DNA of 64,000 nucleotides, from positions 124,001 to 188,000 of the forward strand of contig JANQQE010000032.1 of assembly GCA_028285105.1 (NCBI GenBank), given 5' to 3'. The position numbers were made by a program, and so were the translations under genes. Below the pieces are notes generated by a model that was not told the origin of the DNA, searched no databases, and worked only from the letters and a program-made list of their open reading frames with translations. Every line of letters begins with the position of its first letter. Position 1 is the stretch's first letter. Shown piece by piece: positions 28,692-37,320 of this stretch. Origin of the DNA: Alphaproteobacteria bacterium. Its GTDB lineage: Bacteria; Planctomycetota; Phycisphaerae; UBA1845.

Positions 28692-28920
28692 TTACAGCCC
28701 CCAACCCGCGACCCAATGGCTTCCGGTGCAATGCATTCGGCGACGTTGCAGTATCGAATCACCGTCCGACACGTCAAGCGATCGCGCCTCGCCCTACGCA
28801 ATCGCTGCATTTTGGGACACTTCTGTGAATATAGGAGAAATGGCGTCGATTGGCCGGGAATACGCGAAAAATAAAAAAATTATCTGTCAAGAATCTGCCC
28901 TTAACGACGTATATATCAGT

Positions 28921-29166
28921 GGATAACGAACTCGGCGTCGCCGAAATGATTTGGCGGCTGAAAGGTCGGGACCGACCGACGCCAATAGCAAGTTGAATGA
29001 TGTGACTGGTGGGCAGATGGATGATTGAAGCCGCCCAACAAATGAAGATGACTGACAAACGAAGATAGCGACAACTGCCGGAGCATCGGCAGGCTAAAAA
29101 TACTCCTCCTTCTCCTTCTCGTAGGGACCCCACCGCCGCAAGGCTCTGGGGTCTCTTTACTTTTTA
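28921..29166 (+). ncRNA. Candidate structured small RNA with anti-Shine-Dalgarno-like tract
   Basis: An intergenic segment with several nested stems and an intrinsic terminator but no plus-strand gene to terminate. GGCGTC (28934-28939) can pair with GACGCC (28978-28983), enclosing two hairpins: CCGAA/TTTGG (28941-28954, loop ATGA) and GGTCG/CGACC (28964-28977). CTGCCG/CGGCAG forms a hairpin at 29075-29092. A single-stranded pyrimidine tract CTCCTCCTTCTCCTTCTC (29103-29120) is complementary to Shine-Dalgarno sequences. The terminator follows. TATATA (28910-28915) could be a -10 giving a start near 28922, but no good -35 is seen. No known RNA family was recognised. A short frame ending at 28926 is the only coding alternative. 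Confidence 0.4.
29123..29165 (+). terminator. Orphan intrinsic terminator with GNRA tetraloop
   Basis: AGGGACCCCA (29123-29132) pairs with TGGGGTCTCT (29047+100 to 29156, i.e. 29147-29156) with one G-U pair. An inner GCC-GCAA-GGC stem (29135-29144) has a GNRA tetraloop, and TTACTTTTT follows. The T tract points rightward, although the nearest gene end is the leftward DUF547 gene at 29195. It therefore most likely ends the candidate small RNA. Confidence 0.7.
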
Positions 29167-29194
29167 CACAGTTGATCTTGTCGGTAGCGAAATG

Positions 29195-30073
29195 TCATCC
29201 GCCCGATCTTGGCGACCAACCATTCAGTGTCCGATCGAAGGGCAGTGGCGTGACCCGATACCCGGAACCGCGGGCGAGAAATTGCCGCCGCTGCGGACCG
29301 GCAAGGTGCATGAGGCAGTTGAGCATGGTGGCTGTCGTGTTGCGGGTTTCGTTGCGAAACAGCGAGTAAAACGCCTCGCGGTGCGACCAGATCGCGAGGC
29401 TCACCAGCAATTGCTGCCCTTCATGATTGACCATGACCATGCGCGGATCGTCGATAGAACGCAGCGCGAGTTCACGCAAGCGATCGTTCAAACCGTTCGT
29501 GCGGTACGGCTGGTCGCTAAGCGTTGGGGACCCTTTGGCGGCAGAGCACATCGCGAAATGTACACGAGCGTTACCGTTACTTTCCGTGACAGCCAACTCG
29601 CGCATTTCAGCGAGGTTGACGATCTTCCCATCGATGCGAAAACGATAGTCGTATTCCAGATCGCGCATCGCTACGTCGTGCATGGTCGAAGGAATGCCAG
29701 CCGCCAGTACTGACCGCAGCACGCATGCGTTGTAGCAATTGATGTAGTATGCCGTTCGCGCGGGGGGGGTTGCAAAAAATGATGGCGTCGAGACTGGACC
29801 AACGAACGCGACTTGCTCAAGGTACTGATCGAGTTGACTTGGGTCGCGCTTCAGCGTTTCGTAATCGACTAGCCCGTCGCGCACGCACGTGCGGAGTACA
29901 CCAGCCCAAGTGCGATCGTCATAGGCAGCCGGGGCTTCGGCTGGCTTCGCCGAACTTGGATCGAACAGATCGGCTTTGGGGGGGCCGCAACCGACGGCGA
30001 ACAATCCGATGCAAAGCAAGATAAAACGTCGCACAATGGCAAACGTGAAACTTTGGGCCAATGGTTTCGCCAC
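29195..30073 (-). CDS. DUF547 lipoprotein
   Basis: A 292-residue lipoprotein with lipobox-like AVGC near residue 29. The DUF547 domain begins TWAGVLRTCVRDGLVDYETL and includes the family hallmarks ARTAYYINCYNACVLR, NLAEMRELAV and RVHFAMCSAAKGSPTL, with the conserved cysteine and histidine. DUF547 proteins are probably hydrolase- or transglutaminase-like, but no reaction is established. The start is GTG 30073, with GAGGAG overlapping the end of the DUF1015 gene three bases upstream, so translation of the two is likely coupled. Confidence 0.9.
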   Translation of the reverse strand: MAKPLAQSFTFAIVRRFILLCIGLFAVGCGPPKADLFDPSSAKPAEAPAAYDDRTWAGVLRTCVRDGLVDYETLKRDPSQLDQYLEQVAFVGPVSTPSFFATPPARTAYYINCYNACVLRSVLAAGIPSTMHDVAMRDLEYDYRFRIDGKIVNLAEMRELAVTESNGNARVHFAMCSAAKGSPTLSDQPYRTNGLNDRLRELALRSIDDPRMVMVNHEGQQLLVSLAIWSHREAFYSLFRNETRNTTATMLNCLMHLAGPQRRQFLARGSGYRVTPLPFDRTLNGWSPRSGG

Positions 30074-30076
30074 GGG

Positions 30077-31321
30077 CTACTCCTCGAAGAGTTGATAAAT
30101 CGTTAAACCGGTGGCCAGTTTCGGGAAAAAGAACGTACTTTTTTGCGGCATGAGTTCACCGGCTTCGCTGACGGCGCGAAGATGCTCCATCGGTGTTGCT
30201 TTCGGCAGGACAGCGACTCCGCCGTTTTCCTCGGCCATCTTGCAGGCAAGTTCCGTGGACTTGGCGTATTCGATTTTGAAATTGGCGTTGGCCGACAGCT
30301 CATCGATGAGATAGTGGTGTAGATACGCCACATCGAGTTCGCGCCAGGCAGGGGCTCGATCGGAGGCGATGTTGTCGAGAACAGAGCGATTCGTAAATCG
30401 GACAGCCGCTTTTTTCTTCGACGTACCATCGTACAGATGCATGTCGGCGGATGTGTCGTCGGTGGCTTCTATTCCGTCGGACCAGCCCTCCATCAGCCCG
30501 CTGAGGTTGACGCCATTTCCTGAAAGCACGCGGTTGTAGCCTTGAATCGCGCAGCCGGGGTCGTCCATGCTGGCGAGGACCATCATGACGTAATTGGCTG
30601 GGTGATGCTCGGGCAGTGCGGAACCGTGCATGTCAGTAAGATACTTGCGGTAGTTGAGCGCCGTGTTGTAGCGATGGTGACCGTCCGCGATGTAGAATTT
30701 TTTGCAAAGCAGCGCATCGACCACGCCCTTGATCGCGGCATCGTCTTTAACGACCCACATTTCGTGATGCACTTTGTCGCAGTTGGCGGTTGCATCGGGC
30801 TTACCGGATGTCGGTGTTGCCAGTGCCTTGCCGACGGCGTTCTCCGGATCGGTATAGACTGAGAAGATCGGCGAAAGGTTGCAGCGCGTTTCCTTGGTCA
30901 ATGCGAACCGATCGGCTTTCGGTCCGCCGAAAGTTTCTTCATGCGGAAGGATCAGCCCTTCGTCGAATTCGTGCAGCCGCGCGGTGACGATGATCTGATG
31001 TCGTGTGTGCTTCTTTCCGTTTAGCTCAAACGTTTGGTTGTAGGCATAGACGGCTGGTACATCTTCGCGTATGAGAACGCCCTGTGCCGTCCAACTGTCG
31101 AGGTTGAATTGGGCATCGACGTAGGCCTGCTGCGGACCTTCGTCCTTCGGGGGAATGTGCGGCAGATCGACGGCGACGATGTTGTTCGGGTCCTTCGCGA
31201 GCAGGGCGTCCTTGTCGCTTTGATCGAGTACGTCGTACGGGGGGGCTAACACGTTCGACAAGTCGCCATTGAGACGGTCAAATTCATAGCGCAAGGCTCG
31301 AAATGGCGCGACTTCAGGCAT
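30077..31321 (-). CDS. DUF1015 family protein
   Basis: A 414-residue cytoplasmic protein of the DUF1015 family. Signatures are VAPFRALRYEFD and NVLAPPYDVLD at the N-terminus, IILPHEETFGGPKADR-like residues (LILPHEETFGGPKADR) near 125, and YIADGHHRYNTALNYR near 215. The family is often annotated as a possible SpoOJ/ParB-nuclease-like protein, but its function is not established. ATG 31321 was chosen over ATG 31327 because AGGA then sits seven bases upstream. Directly coupled to the DUF547 lipoprotein gene. Confidence 0.92.
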   Translation of the reverse strand: MPEVAPFRALRYEFDRLNGDLSNVLAPPYDVLDQSDKDALLAKDPNNIVAVDLPHIPPKDEGPQQAYVDAQFNLDSWTAQGVLIREDVPAVYAYNQTFELNGKKHTRHQIIVTARLHEFDEGLILPHEETFGGPKADRFALTKETRCNLSPIFSVYTDPENAVGKALATPTSGKPDATANCDKVHHEMWVVKDDAAIKGVVDALLCKKFYIADGHHRYNTALNYRKYLTDMHGSALPEHHPANYVMMVLASMDDPGCAIQGYNRVLSGNGVNLSGLMEGWSDGIEATDDTSADMHLYDGTSKKKAAVRFTNRSVLDNIASDRAPAWRELDVAYLHHYLIDELSANANFKIEYAKSTELACKMAEENGGVAVLPKATPMEHLRAVSEAGELMPQKSTFFFPKLATGLTIYQLFEE

Positions 31322-31687
31322 CGTCATGTCCTCGCTTTAAGAAAGTTTGAAACCACGCAGCGTATGCCGGATTGTTTGCTACGGTTATCGATTTGAGCGG
31401 GCTGATCAAATCGGGCTCTCCCCTCGTATCGGCCGACAAGCCTATCGCTTGGCGGATGATGCTGCAACCATCGGTTGACCCTGCTATTCGACATCTTTTC
31501 GACGGGTCTTGACTGATGATCTACTTGCGAATTACCGAATGGAGTACCCGCGTCGTGGAGCAGTGTTTCAGCCTGCTGGCGTGGGATTTCTGGCGACAGT
31601 CGCCCCGCGAAGCCGATAACACTTGGTGAGCGTTTTGACGGCCAAGTTTTTGCCGACCGAGTTACCAATAGAAAGGGATCATTCGTA
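31322..31687. other. Divergent intergenic region upstream of queC
   Basis: A 366-base gap. A leftward reading frame crosses it into queC but has no family resemblance. I looked for a preQ1-type riboswitch because queC follows, and saw none. AAAGGGA ends about ten bases before the queC GTG. Confidence 0.5.
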
Positions 31688-32389
31688 GTGGCTGATTGCA
31701 TTGTCCTTTGCAGCGGTGGTATTAACAGCACGGTGGCTGCGACCCACGCAGCCCGCGAGCATGGCGTGCATCTATTGCACGTTGACTTCGGGCAGCGAGC
31801 TGCGACAGTTCAGCGGACGGCTGTGCGCGAAATCGCCCAGAAGTTGGAATGCAGCGTGACCGATGTAGACCTGCGCCATGTCGCTGATAATACCGGATTG
31901 AATCGAAGTGCGAATCAGCAATCGGATGGCAGCACAAACGCAACAGCCCCGACGCTGGCAACGGTGCCGCTGTTGATGTCCGAGATCATATCCGTCGGCA
32001 TTCAGTTGGCCGCCCGACTCGGCGCGCAGTTCGTCATCGTCGGTTCCAGCGAAGCCGCCAACGAATCCGAAACCGAGTCAGCCCCCGGCTTCGGCACGCC
32101 GCATTTGAGGCAGGACTTTTACTATTTGCAAAACCGTCTGATCGAAATGTCAGTCAAAGCAAAGAACCCCATCCGACTCGAAACCCCGCTGATCGATTTT
32201 ACTCGTGAAGAAATCATCAAAATCGGCAGCCGCTACAACACCCCGTTCGACCTCACCTACGCCTGCCAATCCGACCTCGGTACCCACTGCAACCAATGCC
32301 CCGACTGCCTCGCCCGAAACGCGGCGTTTGAAGGGGCCAACATGCACGATCCGGTCGCTGCCAACTCAATCACTCAGTCGATTCAATAG
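31688..32389 (+). CDS. queC: 7-cyano-7-deazaguanine synthase QueC (queuosine pathway), with variant P-loop
   Basis: A 233-residue QueC-like ATP-pyrophosphatase. The enzyme turns 7-carboxy-7-deazaguanine into preQ0 using ATP and ammonia, for queuosine-modified tRNA. The P-loop reads SGGINST, with Asn where most family members have Asp (SGGLDST). Zinc-ligand cysteines are present near the C-terminus: TYACQSDLGTHCNQCPDCLA, i.e. C, C, C, C in the usual spacing. The middle has GSSEAANESE where family members commonly show a substrate-contacting Asp/Tyr stretch. The start is GTG 31688 with AAGGGA upstream. No other queuosine genes are in the window, so substrate assignment rests on sequence alone. 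Confidence 0.85.
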   Translation: MADCIVLCSGGINSTVAATHAAREHGVHLLHVDFGQRAATVQRTAVREIAQKLECSVTDVDLRHVADNTGLNRSANQQSDGSTNATAPTLATVPLLMSEIISVGIQLAARLGAQFVIVGSSEAANESETESAPGFGTPHLRQDFYYLQNRLIEMSVKAKNPIRLETPLIDFTREEIIKIGSRYNTPFDLTYACQSDLGTHCNQCPDCLARNAAFEGANMHDPVAANSITQSIQ

Positions 32390-32527
32390 CGGACTCGCAA
32401 CAGGTCAATGCTTCTTGAGGTAGTCGCCATTACACGCCGCATCATGTGCAAGATTCGTTGCACGTTCGTTGCTCTAACAGTAGTCTGCCCTAACAATTTG
32501 CATGAGTAGAGTCGACGGGGAGCGTAC

Positions 32528-33559
32528 GTGTCAGACATTGGAAACATCTTAAACCTCGCTCGCAGCAAGATGGCTGGCGATGTTCATATTGTGGCTGGGT
32601 CGCCGGTTTTGTTTCGTGTTGGTGGCGAGTTGCAGCCGGTGACGCGCGAAGTGTTGGACTCTAAGATGGCCAAGGATTTGACGTTTGCGCTTTTGACGTC
32701 GGAGCAGATTCTCGATTTTGAGAAGAACCTCGACATCGACTTCATGTATGCCGACATGCAGAAGCGGCGGTATCGCGTCAACGTTGCTTACAACGATGGC
32801 GAAATTGGCGCGGTGCTGCGACTCTTAGCCAGCGAACCGATGACACTCGACCAAATCCGCATGCCCGACATCGTTCGAAAATTCGCCCATGCACGTAAGG
32901 GTTTGGTACTCATCACCGGGGCGACGAGCGAGGGCAAAACCACGACGATGGCGGCGATGATCAACGAGATCAACGAGACGGCAAAGCGGCACATCATCAC
33001 CATCGAAGACCCGATCGAATACGTCCACACCAATAAGAACTCCGTCGTACGGCAGCGCGAAGTTGGCAAGGACACCAAAACGTTTGGGCGAGGCTTGCGG
33101 GCTGCACTTCGACAGGATCCGGACGTCATCGCCATCGGCGAGATGCGCGACTACGACACGATTAAAATCGCCCTGACTGCCGCAGAAACAGGCGTGTTGG
33201 TCATGTCAACCTTGCACGTGATTTCGATCGACAAAATCGTCGAGCGATTGCTCTCATACGCACCGGACAGCGGCGACGGGCACATTCGCAACCTGATGGC
33301 CGAATCGCTCCTCGGCGTGATCCATCAGGAATTGATGCCAACGGTTGACGGCGGCAAGCGCGTCGCGTGCGAGACGCTCGTCGCGACCGACGCGGTGCGC
33401 AACGTGCTGCGAAACAAGGGCACGTTCCACCTGCGAAATGCGATCACTACCGGTCAGCGTTACGGCATGCAAACGATGAAGAATTCGCTTGATAAAATTC
33501 TGGAAGAAGGCGTCATCAGCGATTCCACCTACCATCGCGTGCTGGAGAACTACGTTTGA
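32528..33559 (+). CDS. PilT-like type IV pilus ATPase
   Basis: A 343-residue GspE/PilT-family ATPase. Motifs: Walker A ITGATSEGKTTT (about 134-145, with SE where PilT usually has GS), the Asp box IITIEDPIEYVH, Walker B RQDPDVIAIGEMRD and a His box STLHVISIDKI. The short N-terminal PAS-like domain and C-terminal helices (GMQTMKNSLDKIL) fit PilT, which disassembles pilin subunits to retract type IV pili. The usual AIRNLIRE motif region is divergent (VRNVLRNKGTFHLRNAI). The start is GTG 32528 with GGGGAG five bases upstream. A pseudopilin gene (45546) lies elsewhere in the window, but no pilus cluster surrounds it. Confidence 0.88.
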   Translation: MSDIGNILNLARSKMAGDVHIVAGSPVLFRVGGELQPVTREVLDSKMAKDLTFALLTSEQILDFEKNLDIDFMYADMQKRRYRVNVAYNDGEIGAVLRLLASEPMTLDQIRMPDIVRKFAHARKGLVLITGATSEGKTTTMAAMINEINETAKRHIITIEDPIEYVHTNKNSVVRQREVGKDTKTFGRGLRAALRQDPDVIAIGEMRDYDTIKIALTAAETGVLVMSTLHVISIDKIVERLLSYAPDSGDGHIRNLMAESLLGVIHQELMPTVDGGKRVACETLVATDAVRNVLRNKGTFHLRNAITTGQRYGMQTMKNSLDKILEEGVISDSTYHRVLENYV

Positions 33560-34574
33560 TTTCTTGATCGCCACCTCTCGATGAATGTTCTTCGTTGTCA
33601 ACTGTAGAGATATCCGCGCCCAGGGCAGAATTGCGCATCTCCAGAAATGCCGTCGCCAAGCGGGCACTGGTCAGTTGGGGCAATGGACACCGCGACATTT
33701 GCGCAAGCGATCAGCAAACGACACGCGGCAAGAAATGGCTGAAAATGCGCTTGCGTAAGAGTCCGTCATGAGGGTCATTTGCTTCGGTTGAATCTTCACA
33801 CGAGCAATGACTTGGTAACGTTTCTTCATTCACACACTCGGAATAGATGATTCGGCTGACACGTCCGCAGTCTCCGATTTGCGATCTTCAGGGCCGCCTG
33901 CGCGCTTCGTGAAAAATTGGAAAACGAATGGATCCATTATTCTTTTGAGGTGTCGGACACATCGGCGATGATTTCGAGGTTTGGCCAACACTGTTGATCA
34001 CGGGAACCAAAGTGTCATCAATCGATTGCGCGAATTTCGGGTGCAAACTCACAGTGCGGTTGGCGATCGAGCTCAACCAGGCCCATATCGGGAATACCTA
34101 TCTCATTTAACCAAAAGAAAACAAGTTGATTATCAACAGTAAATAATCTGCGGATAGGATTCCGCTTGCCGTTGGGGCGATGGTTGCTTCGACGGGATTT
34201 GTTTGAACTCGACTTGGTTGCTGGCTGGCCCTTTGAGTCGAACTGTCGGCGACCGGGACTTTAAGAGACCGTTTTTTGGAGGGGTCAGGTCGCGGGGAAG
34301 GAAGTCATCCTCTATGAGTCGGTGCTGAGTGTTGCGGTTTTCACACCCAATTGCTCACAACGCTTACCAGCATAGCGCTCGCCATACTACACGAATCGCA
34401 TGCCGGCACCGACTCGACCTTTTTTCCCGCAGTTGATCTTCCTGAGTACCTGTCGGGTCGATGACCCGACCTACCGGTTGCCGTTTTTTTTTTATTGAAT
34501 TGAGCGAGACTTCGTAGGGTCCGCTGTGCGGACCGTTGTTGCTGCGTACGGAGGATCGGTCCGCACAGCGGACC
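33560..34574. other. 1-kb gene-free region ending in repeats
   Basis: No reading frame here has a family resemblance or a ribosome binding site. The first 200 bases contain protein-like stretches on the minus strand (for example RLATAFLEMRNSALGADIS), which may be the decayed end of a gene; this is a guess. AT content is higher than in the flanks. The last 130 bases hold a perfect hairpin, a T10 tract (about 34484-34493) and a 22-bp inverted repeat, listed separately. Confidence 0.55.
34452..34470. repeat. Short palindromic hairpin element
   Basis: GTCGGGTC-GAT-GACCCGAC is a perfect 8-bp stem with a three-base loop, flanked by CCT and CTACC. It lies 44 bases upstream of the longer inverted repeat. 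About a dozen bases later a run of ten T begins. Likely a small dispersed palindromic element; a terminator role is possible but nothing is transcribed into it from close by. Confidence 0.6.
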
Positions 34575-34578
34575 CTAC
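34514..34578. repeat. 22-bp inverted repeat element, copy 1
   Basis: Perfect 22-base arms at 34514-34535 and 34557-34578, separated by 21 bases. Each arm starts GTAGGGTCCGC and is itself partly palindromic (GGTCCGC/GCGGACC). Identical arms occur at 54144-54211. The stop codon of the minus-strand methyltransferase gene (34575-34577) lies inside the right arm, so the element forms that gene's 3' end and could terminate its transcript. Confidence 0.9.
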
Positions 34579-35267
34579 TTTGCGAGTACCAGAAGCGAAT
34601 ATCGCCCCAATAATCTTACAGCTAAGTCTTTGTGCAATCCGTAGGCCAGCTTTCTTGGAATGTTCATCAGGTTGGCTTTCCAGCCACGATTAGGCAACTC
34701 CGTTGAACCGCAAGTGTAGAAGTGGTCCACGATTTCGTAGCCTGTGTCCTTGAGCGTTTCGAGTGCGGTTTCCTTGGTGAAGTAATGGATGTGTCCCACC
34801 GACGCCCGTGCTCGCGTGATTGGCGATGATCGCAGCACAGTTTGAACCGACAAGTCGAGAGGAATGTGGAAGATCTTGTATTCGCCTTTGCCCATGAGCT
34901 TGCGCAGAAATCCGAAGCAATCTTCCACGTGCTCAATCACGTCGATCGCAAGAACGAGGTCGAACCGGGCATCGTCGTCATCCAACAAATCGCGCAGGTG
35001 AAATGTAACATTGTCGGTTGACTTGTTCTGGCACATCTCAAAGGCCTGCGGCGAAATTTCGTAACCGATGTACTGCTTGTCTGCGTAGTGTTCGGACAAT
35101 TGATGCAGAATCTCCCCAGCACCGCAGCCGACCTCGCAAATCGTTGCGGGTTTTAGTCGATTGCGCTCGATCATCTTGACGATCTGCTGCGCTTTCCAGG
35201 GCGAATCCTCTTCGTGCCACGATGGGTTGTTTTCAAGGTAAGCGCCGTCTTCGTAAATCTTGCTCAT
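34575..35267 (-). CDS. Class I SAM-dependent methyltransferase
   Basis: A 230-residue methyltransferase of the UbiG/methyltransf_11-12 type. Motif I is ICEVGCGAGEIL (about 45-56), motif II-like YIGYEISPQAFEMC, post-II FHLRDLLDD, and FDLVLAIDVIEHVED marks motif IV. A C-terminal segment VGHIHYFTKETALETLKDTG is typical of methyltransferases in polysaccharide or glycolipid loci. The substrate is unknown and no glycosyltransferases are adjacent. ATG 35267 (MSKIYEDGAYLENNPSWH) matches the usual start. The gene ends inside a 22-bp inverted repeat. Confidence 0.88.
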   Translation of the reverse strand: MSKIYEDGAYLENNPSWHEEDSPWKAQQIVKMIERNRLKPATICEVGCGAGEILHQLSEHYADKQYIGYEISPQAFEMCQNKSTDNVTFHLRDLLDDDDARFDLVLAIDVIEHVEDCFGFLRKLMGKGEYKIFHIPLDLSVQTVLRSSPITRARASVGHIHYFTKETALETLKDTGYEIVDHFYTCGSTELPNRGWKANLMNIPRKLAYGLHKDLAVRLLGRYSLLVLAK

Positions 35268-35427
35268 GCCGAATGCTCTGGTGCCTGCCGACGATTGCCT
35301 CAAATCGATCCCTTGTCCCGATCAGTCATTGTCGCTATTTGAACCTAATCGAACGCAATGTGCCTGTATACCCAGAAATGCGAAGCCAAACCGATGCTGC
35401 CTGCTAACATTGATATCGGCAAGTGCG

Positions 35428-36918
35428 TCACACCGGTTCGGCTGATTCCACTTTGGCTGATTCCCCTTCTCCCGAGAAGATGTTGATCTTCTGCCAAGCG
35501 CCGCTGCTCCATCGCCACCAAAGAGCCACACTTAAGAAGATCAGCAGGAATGTGGCGGCTGACCACGGTCCGATGCTGCCCCATTCGGGTTTGAGCGTGG
35601 CGATCGTCCAACCGCCGCCGATCACGATGACCCAATGGCTAATGACGAACAACATTGCCGGCCAAAAGGTGTCGCCCGCGCCACGAAGGGCTGCGTTGTA
35701 GGTGATGCCCAGCGCATCGGATACCTGAAAAATCACGGCGCAGATCATGATCGCCGACGCAATGCGCACGATCTCCGGGTCGGTGTTGAATAATTCAATA
35801 AGTTCTACCCGATAACGCAGGTAAACGAGGCTCAGCGCACTGAGGTAGACGATCAGGATCGCCACCGCGAATCGTGCGAAACGGATGGCCATCTGCGGAT
35901 CGCGCTGCCCGACGGCTTTCCCCACCAGCGACGACAGCGCAATGCCAACACCAATCGCTGGCATGAATGCGATGCGCATGAACTGCCACGCCACGTTGCT
36001 CGCGATCAGATGTGCGTCGTCAAACGTTCGGCCGATCAGCACATTGACGAACAGCATCCAGACCAGAACATCGCTGACCCATTGCAAACCCTGGGGGAAG
36101 CCTACGCGGATGATCGAGCGCATCTTCTCGCCATCGATTCGCCACGTTGTTCGCGATGCATACCGTTCGTGGTTCCCGCGCATCAGAAACGCCAGCAACA
36201 ATCGAATGAACCGGTAGGTCACACCTATCACCGTGCCCCATGCCGCGCCCGCAAAACCCAGTGCAGGTACGCCGGCGAAACCCAGCGCCGGTATCGGTCC
36301 CAGCCCGAACATCAGCATCCAACTGAGTGCGACGTTGAGAATGTTGGCCTCGATCGCCGACCACATCGTGACTCTGGGGCGATGAATACCATTGAAGTAT
36401 CCTGCGAGCGCTTCACCGGCGATGGTGGGGGCGATCGACAGCACCATCACGTTGCAGTAGATCAATTCCAGCCGCGCGATGTGCTGGCTATGACCGATCC
36501 AATCGATGACCGTCGGCATTACCGAGTAAAGCCCGAGACATACCGCACCGTATGAAAGGGCCATGTATATGCCCTGCCAGGCGTATGCACTGGTTTCGTT
36601 GTATCGTTTGCGCCCCAGCGATTGTGACACGAACGTGTTGACGATGCTGATCGTGCCGAGACCGAGGACGATGAATGTCCACATCACGAGTTGTGCGGGC
36701 ATGATCGCGCCCTGTGCGGCGCTGTTGAGTCCGTTGACCTTGTCCAACTGCGTGATCATCGCGAAGTCGGCAAGGTCCATGAACAGGCGCGAACAGGTCG
36801 TGATGACGATGGGGATGGACATCGCCAGCACGTTGCGAATCTCTTCGCGTCGTTGCTCGTCTTTGAGCGTTTTTTCCAGTTTGGGTTGCGACGTATTCAC
36901 GGCTAATTCAATCCACAA
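35428..36918 (-). CDS. MATE family multidrug/cation efflux protein
   Basis: A roughly 496-residue membrane protein with about 12 helices in the two-bundle MATE arrangement. Family traits include SIPIVITTCSRLFMDLADFA in helix 1 and the second-half equivalents (SIIRVGFPQGLQWVSDVLVW; ITYNAALRGAGDTFWPAM). MATE proteins export cationic drugs or metabolites using Na+ or H+ gradients. A small internal duplication, PALGFAGVPALGFAGAAWG, sits near residue 225. The start is uncertain: TTG 36918 and GTG 36900 both lack a clear ribosome binding site. Confidence 0.9.
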   Translation of the reverse strand: MWIELAVNTSQPKLEKTLKDEQRREEIRNVLAMSIPIVITTCSRLFMDLADFAMITQLDKVNGLNSAAQGAIMPAQLVMWTFIVLGLGTISIVNTFVSQSLGRKRYNETSAYAWQGIYMALSYGAVCLGLYSVMPTVIDWIGHSQHIARLELIYCNVMVLSIAPTIAGEALAGYFNGIHRPRVTMWSAIEANILNVALSWMLMFGLGPIPALGFAGVPALGFAGAAWGTVIGVTYRFIRLLLAFLMRGNHERYASRTTWRIDGEKMRSIIRVGFPQGLQWVSDVLVWMLFVNVLIGRTFDDAHLIASNVAWQFMRIAFMPAIGVGIALSSLVGKAVGQRDPQMAIRFARFAVAILIVYLSALSLVYLRYRVELIELFNTDPEIVRIASAIMICAVIFQVSDALGITYNAALRGAGDTFWPAMLFVISHWVIVIGGGWTIATLKPEWGSIGPWSAATFLLIFLSVALWWRWSSGAWQKINIFSGEGESAKVESAEPV

Positions 36919-37320
36919 GTGGCGCTGCGTTCAATGTCGCGCATCGCACCCAAGGGATTACCCTGCGAATTCGCCTTCTATGTCGATCTTCAAAAGAATG
37001 GCCCGTTGGTTGAGAAGCGCATCGAACGGATACGGACAGTCGGATGCGTGCAGTACCCTTGGGTGGGCCGACCGAGAACTAGTTGAAACAGGGTACTGTG
37101 ATCATAGTGCGCGTATCGTACGCTTTGCCGAACGAACTTCAAGGGAAAAAACGCGTGTTTCCCAGCGACGAGTTTATACGGACTTCGGGGGACATGGGCG
37201 GTAATCGCCCCTGACAGCCTGATGACGCCTGGCTCGGGTTGACTATCCAACCGGTCAAGATATGCTCCGGTCAGACGTGACGACACGCCTCTTACACGCG
37301 CTATTTTAAGGGTTTTTGCA
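36919..37320. other. Divergent intergenic region
   Basis: A 402-base gap between the MATE gene and the aldehyde dehydrogenase gene. Reading frames here have no family match. AAGGG lies eight bases before the 37321 ATG. No RNA, repeat or convincing promoter was seen. Confidence 0.5.

Noticed and set aside
31480-31687. preQ1 riboswitch before queC
   Set aside because: No preQ1-type hairpin/pseudoknot sequence could be recognised.
31324-31731. Minus-strand frame filling the gap upstream of queC
   Set aside because: No family match or ribosome binding site, and it overlaps the queC start.
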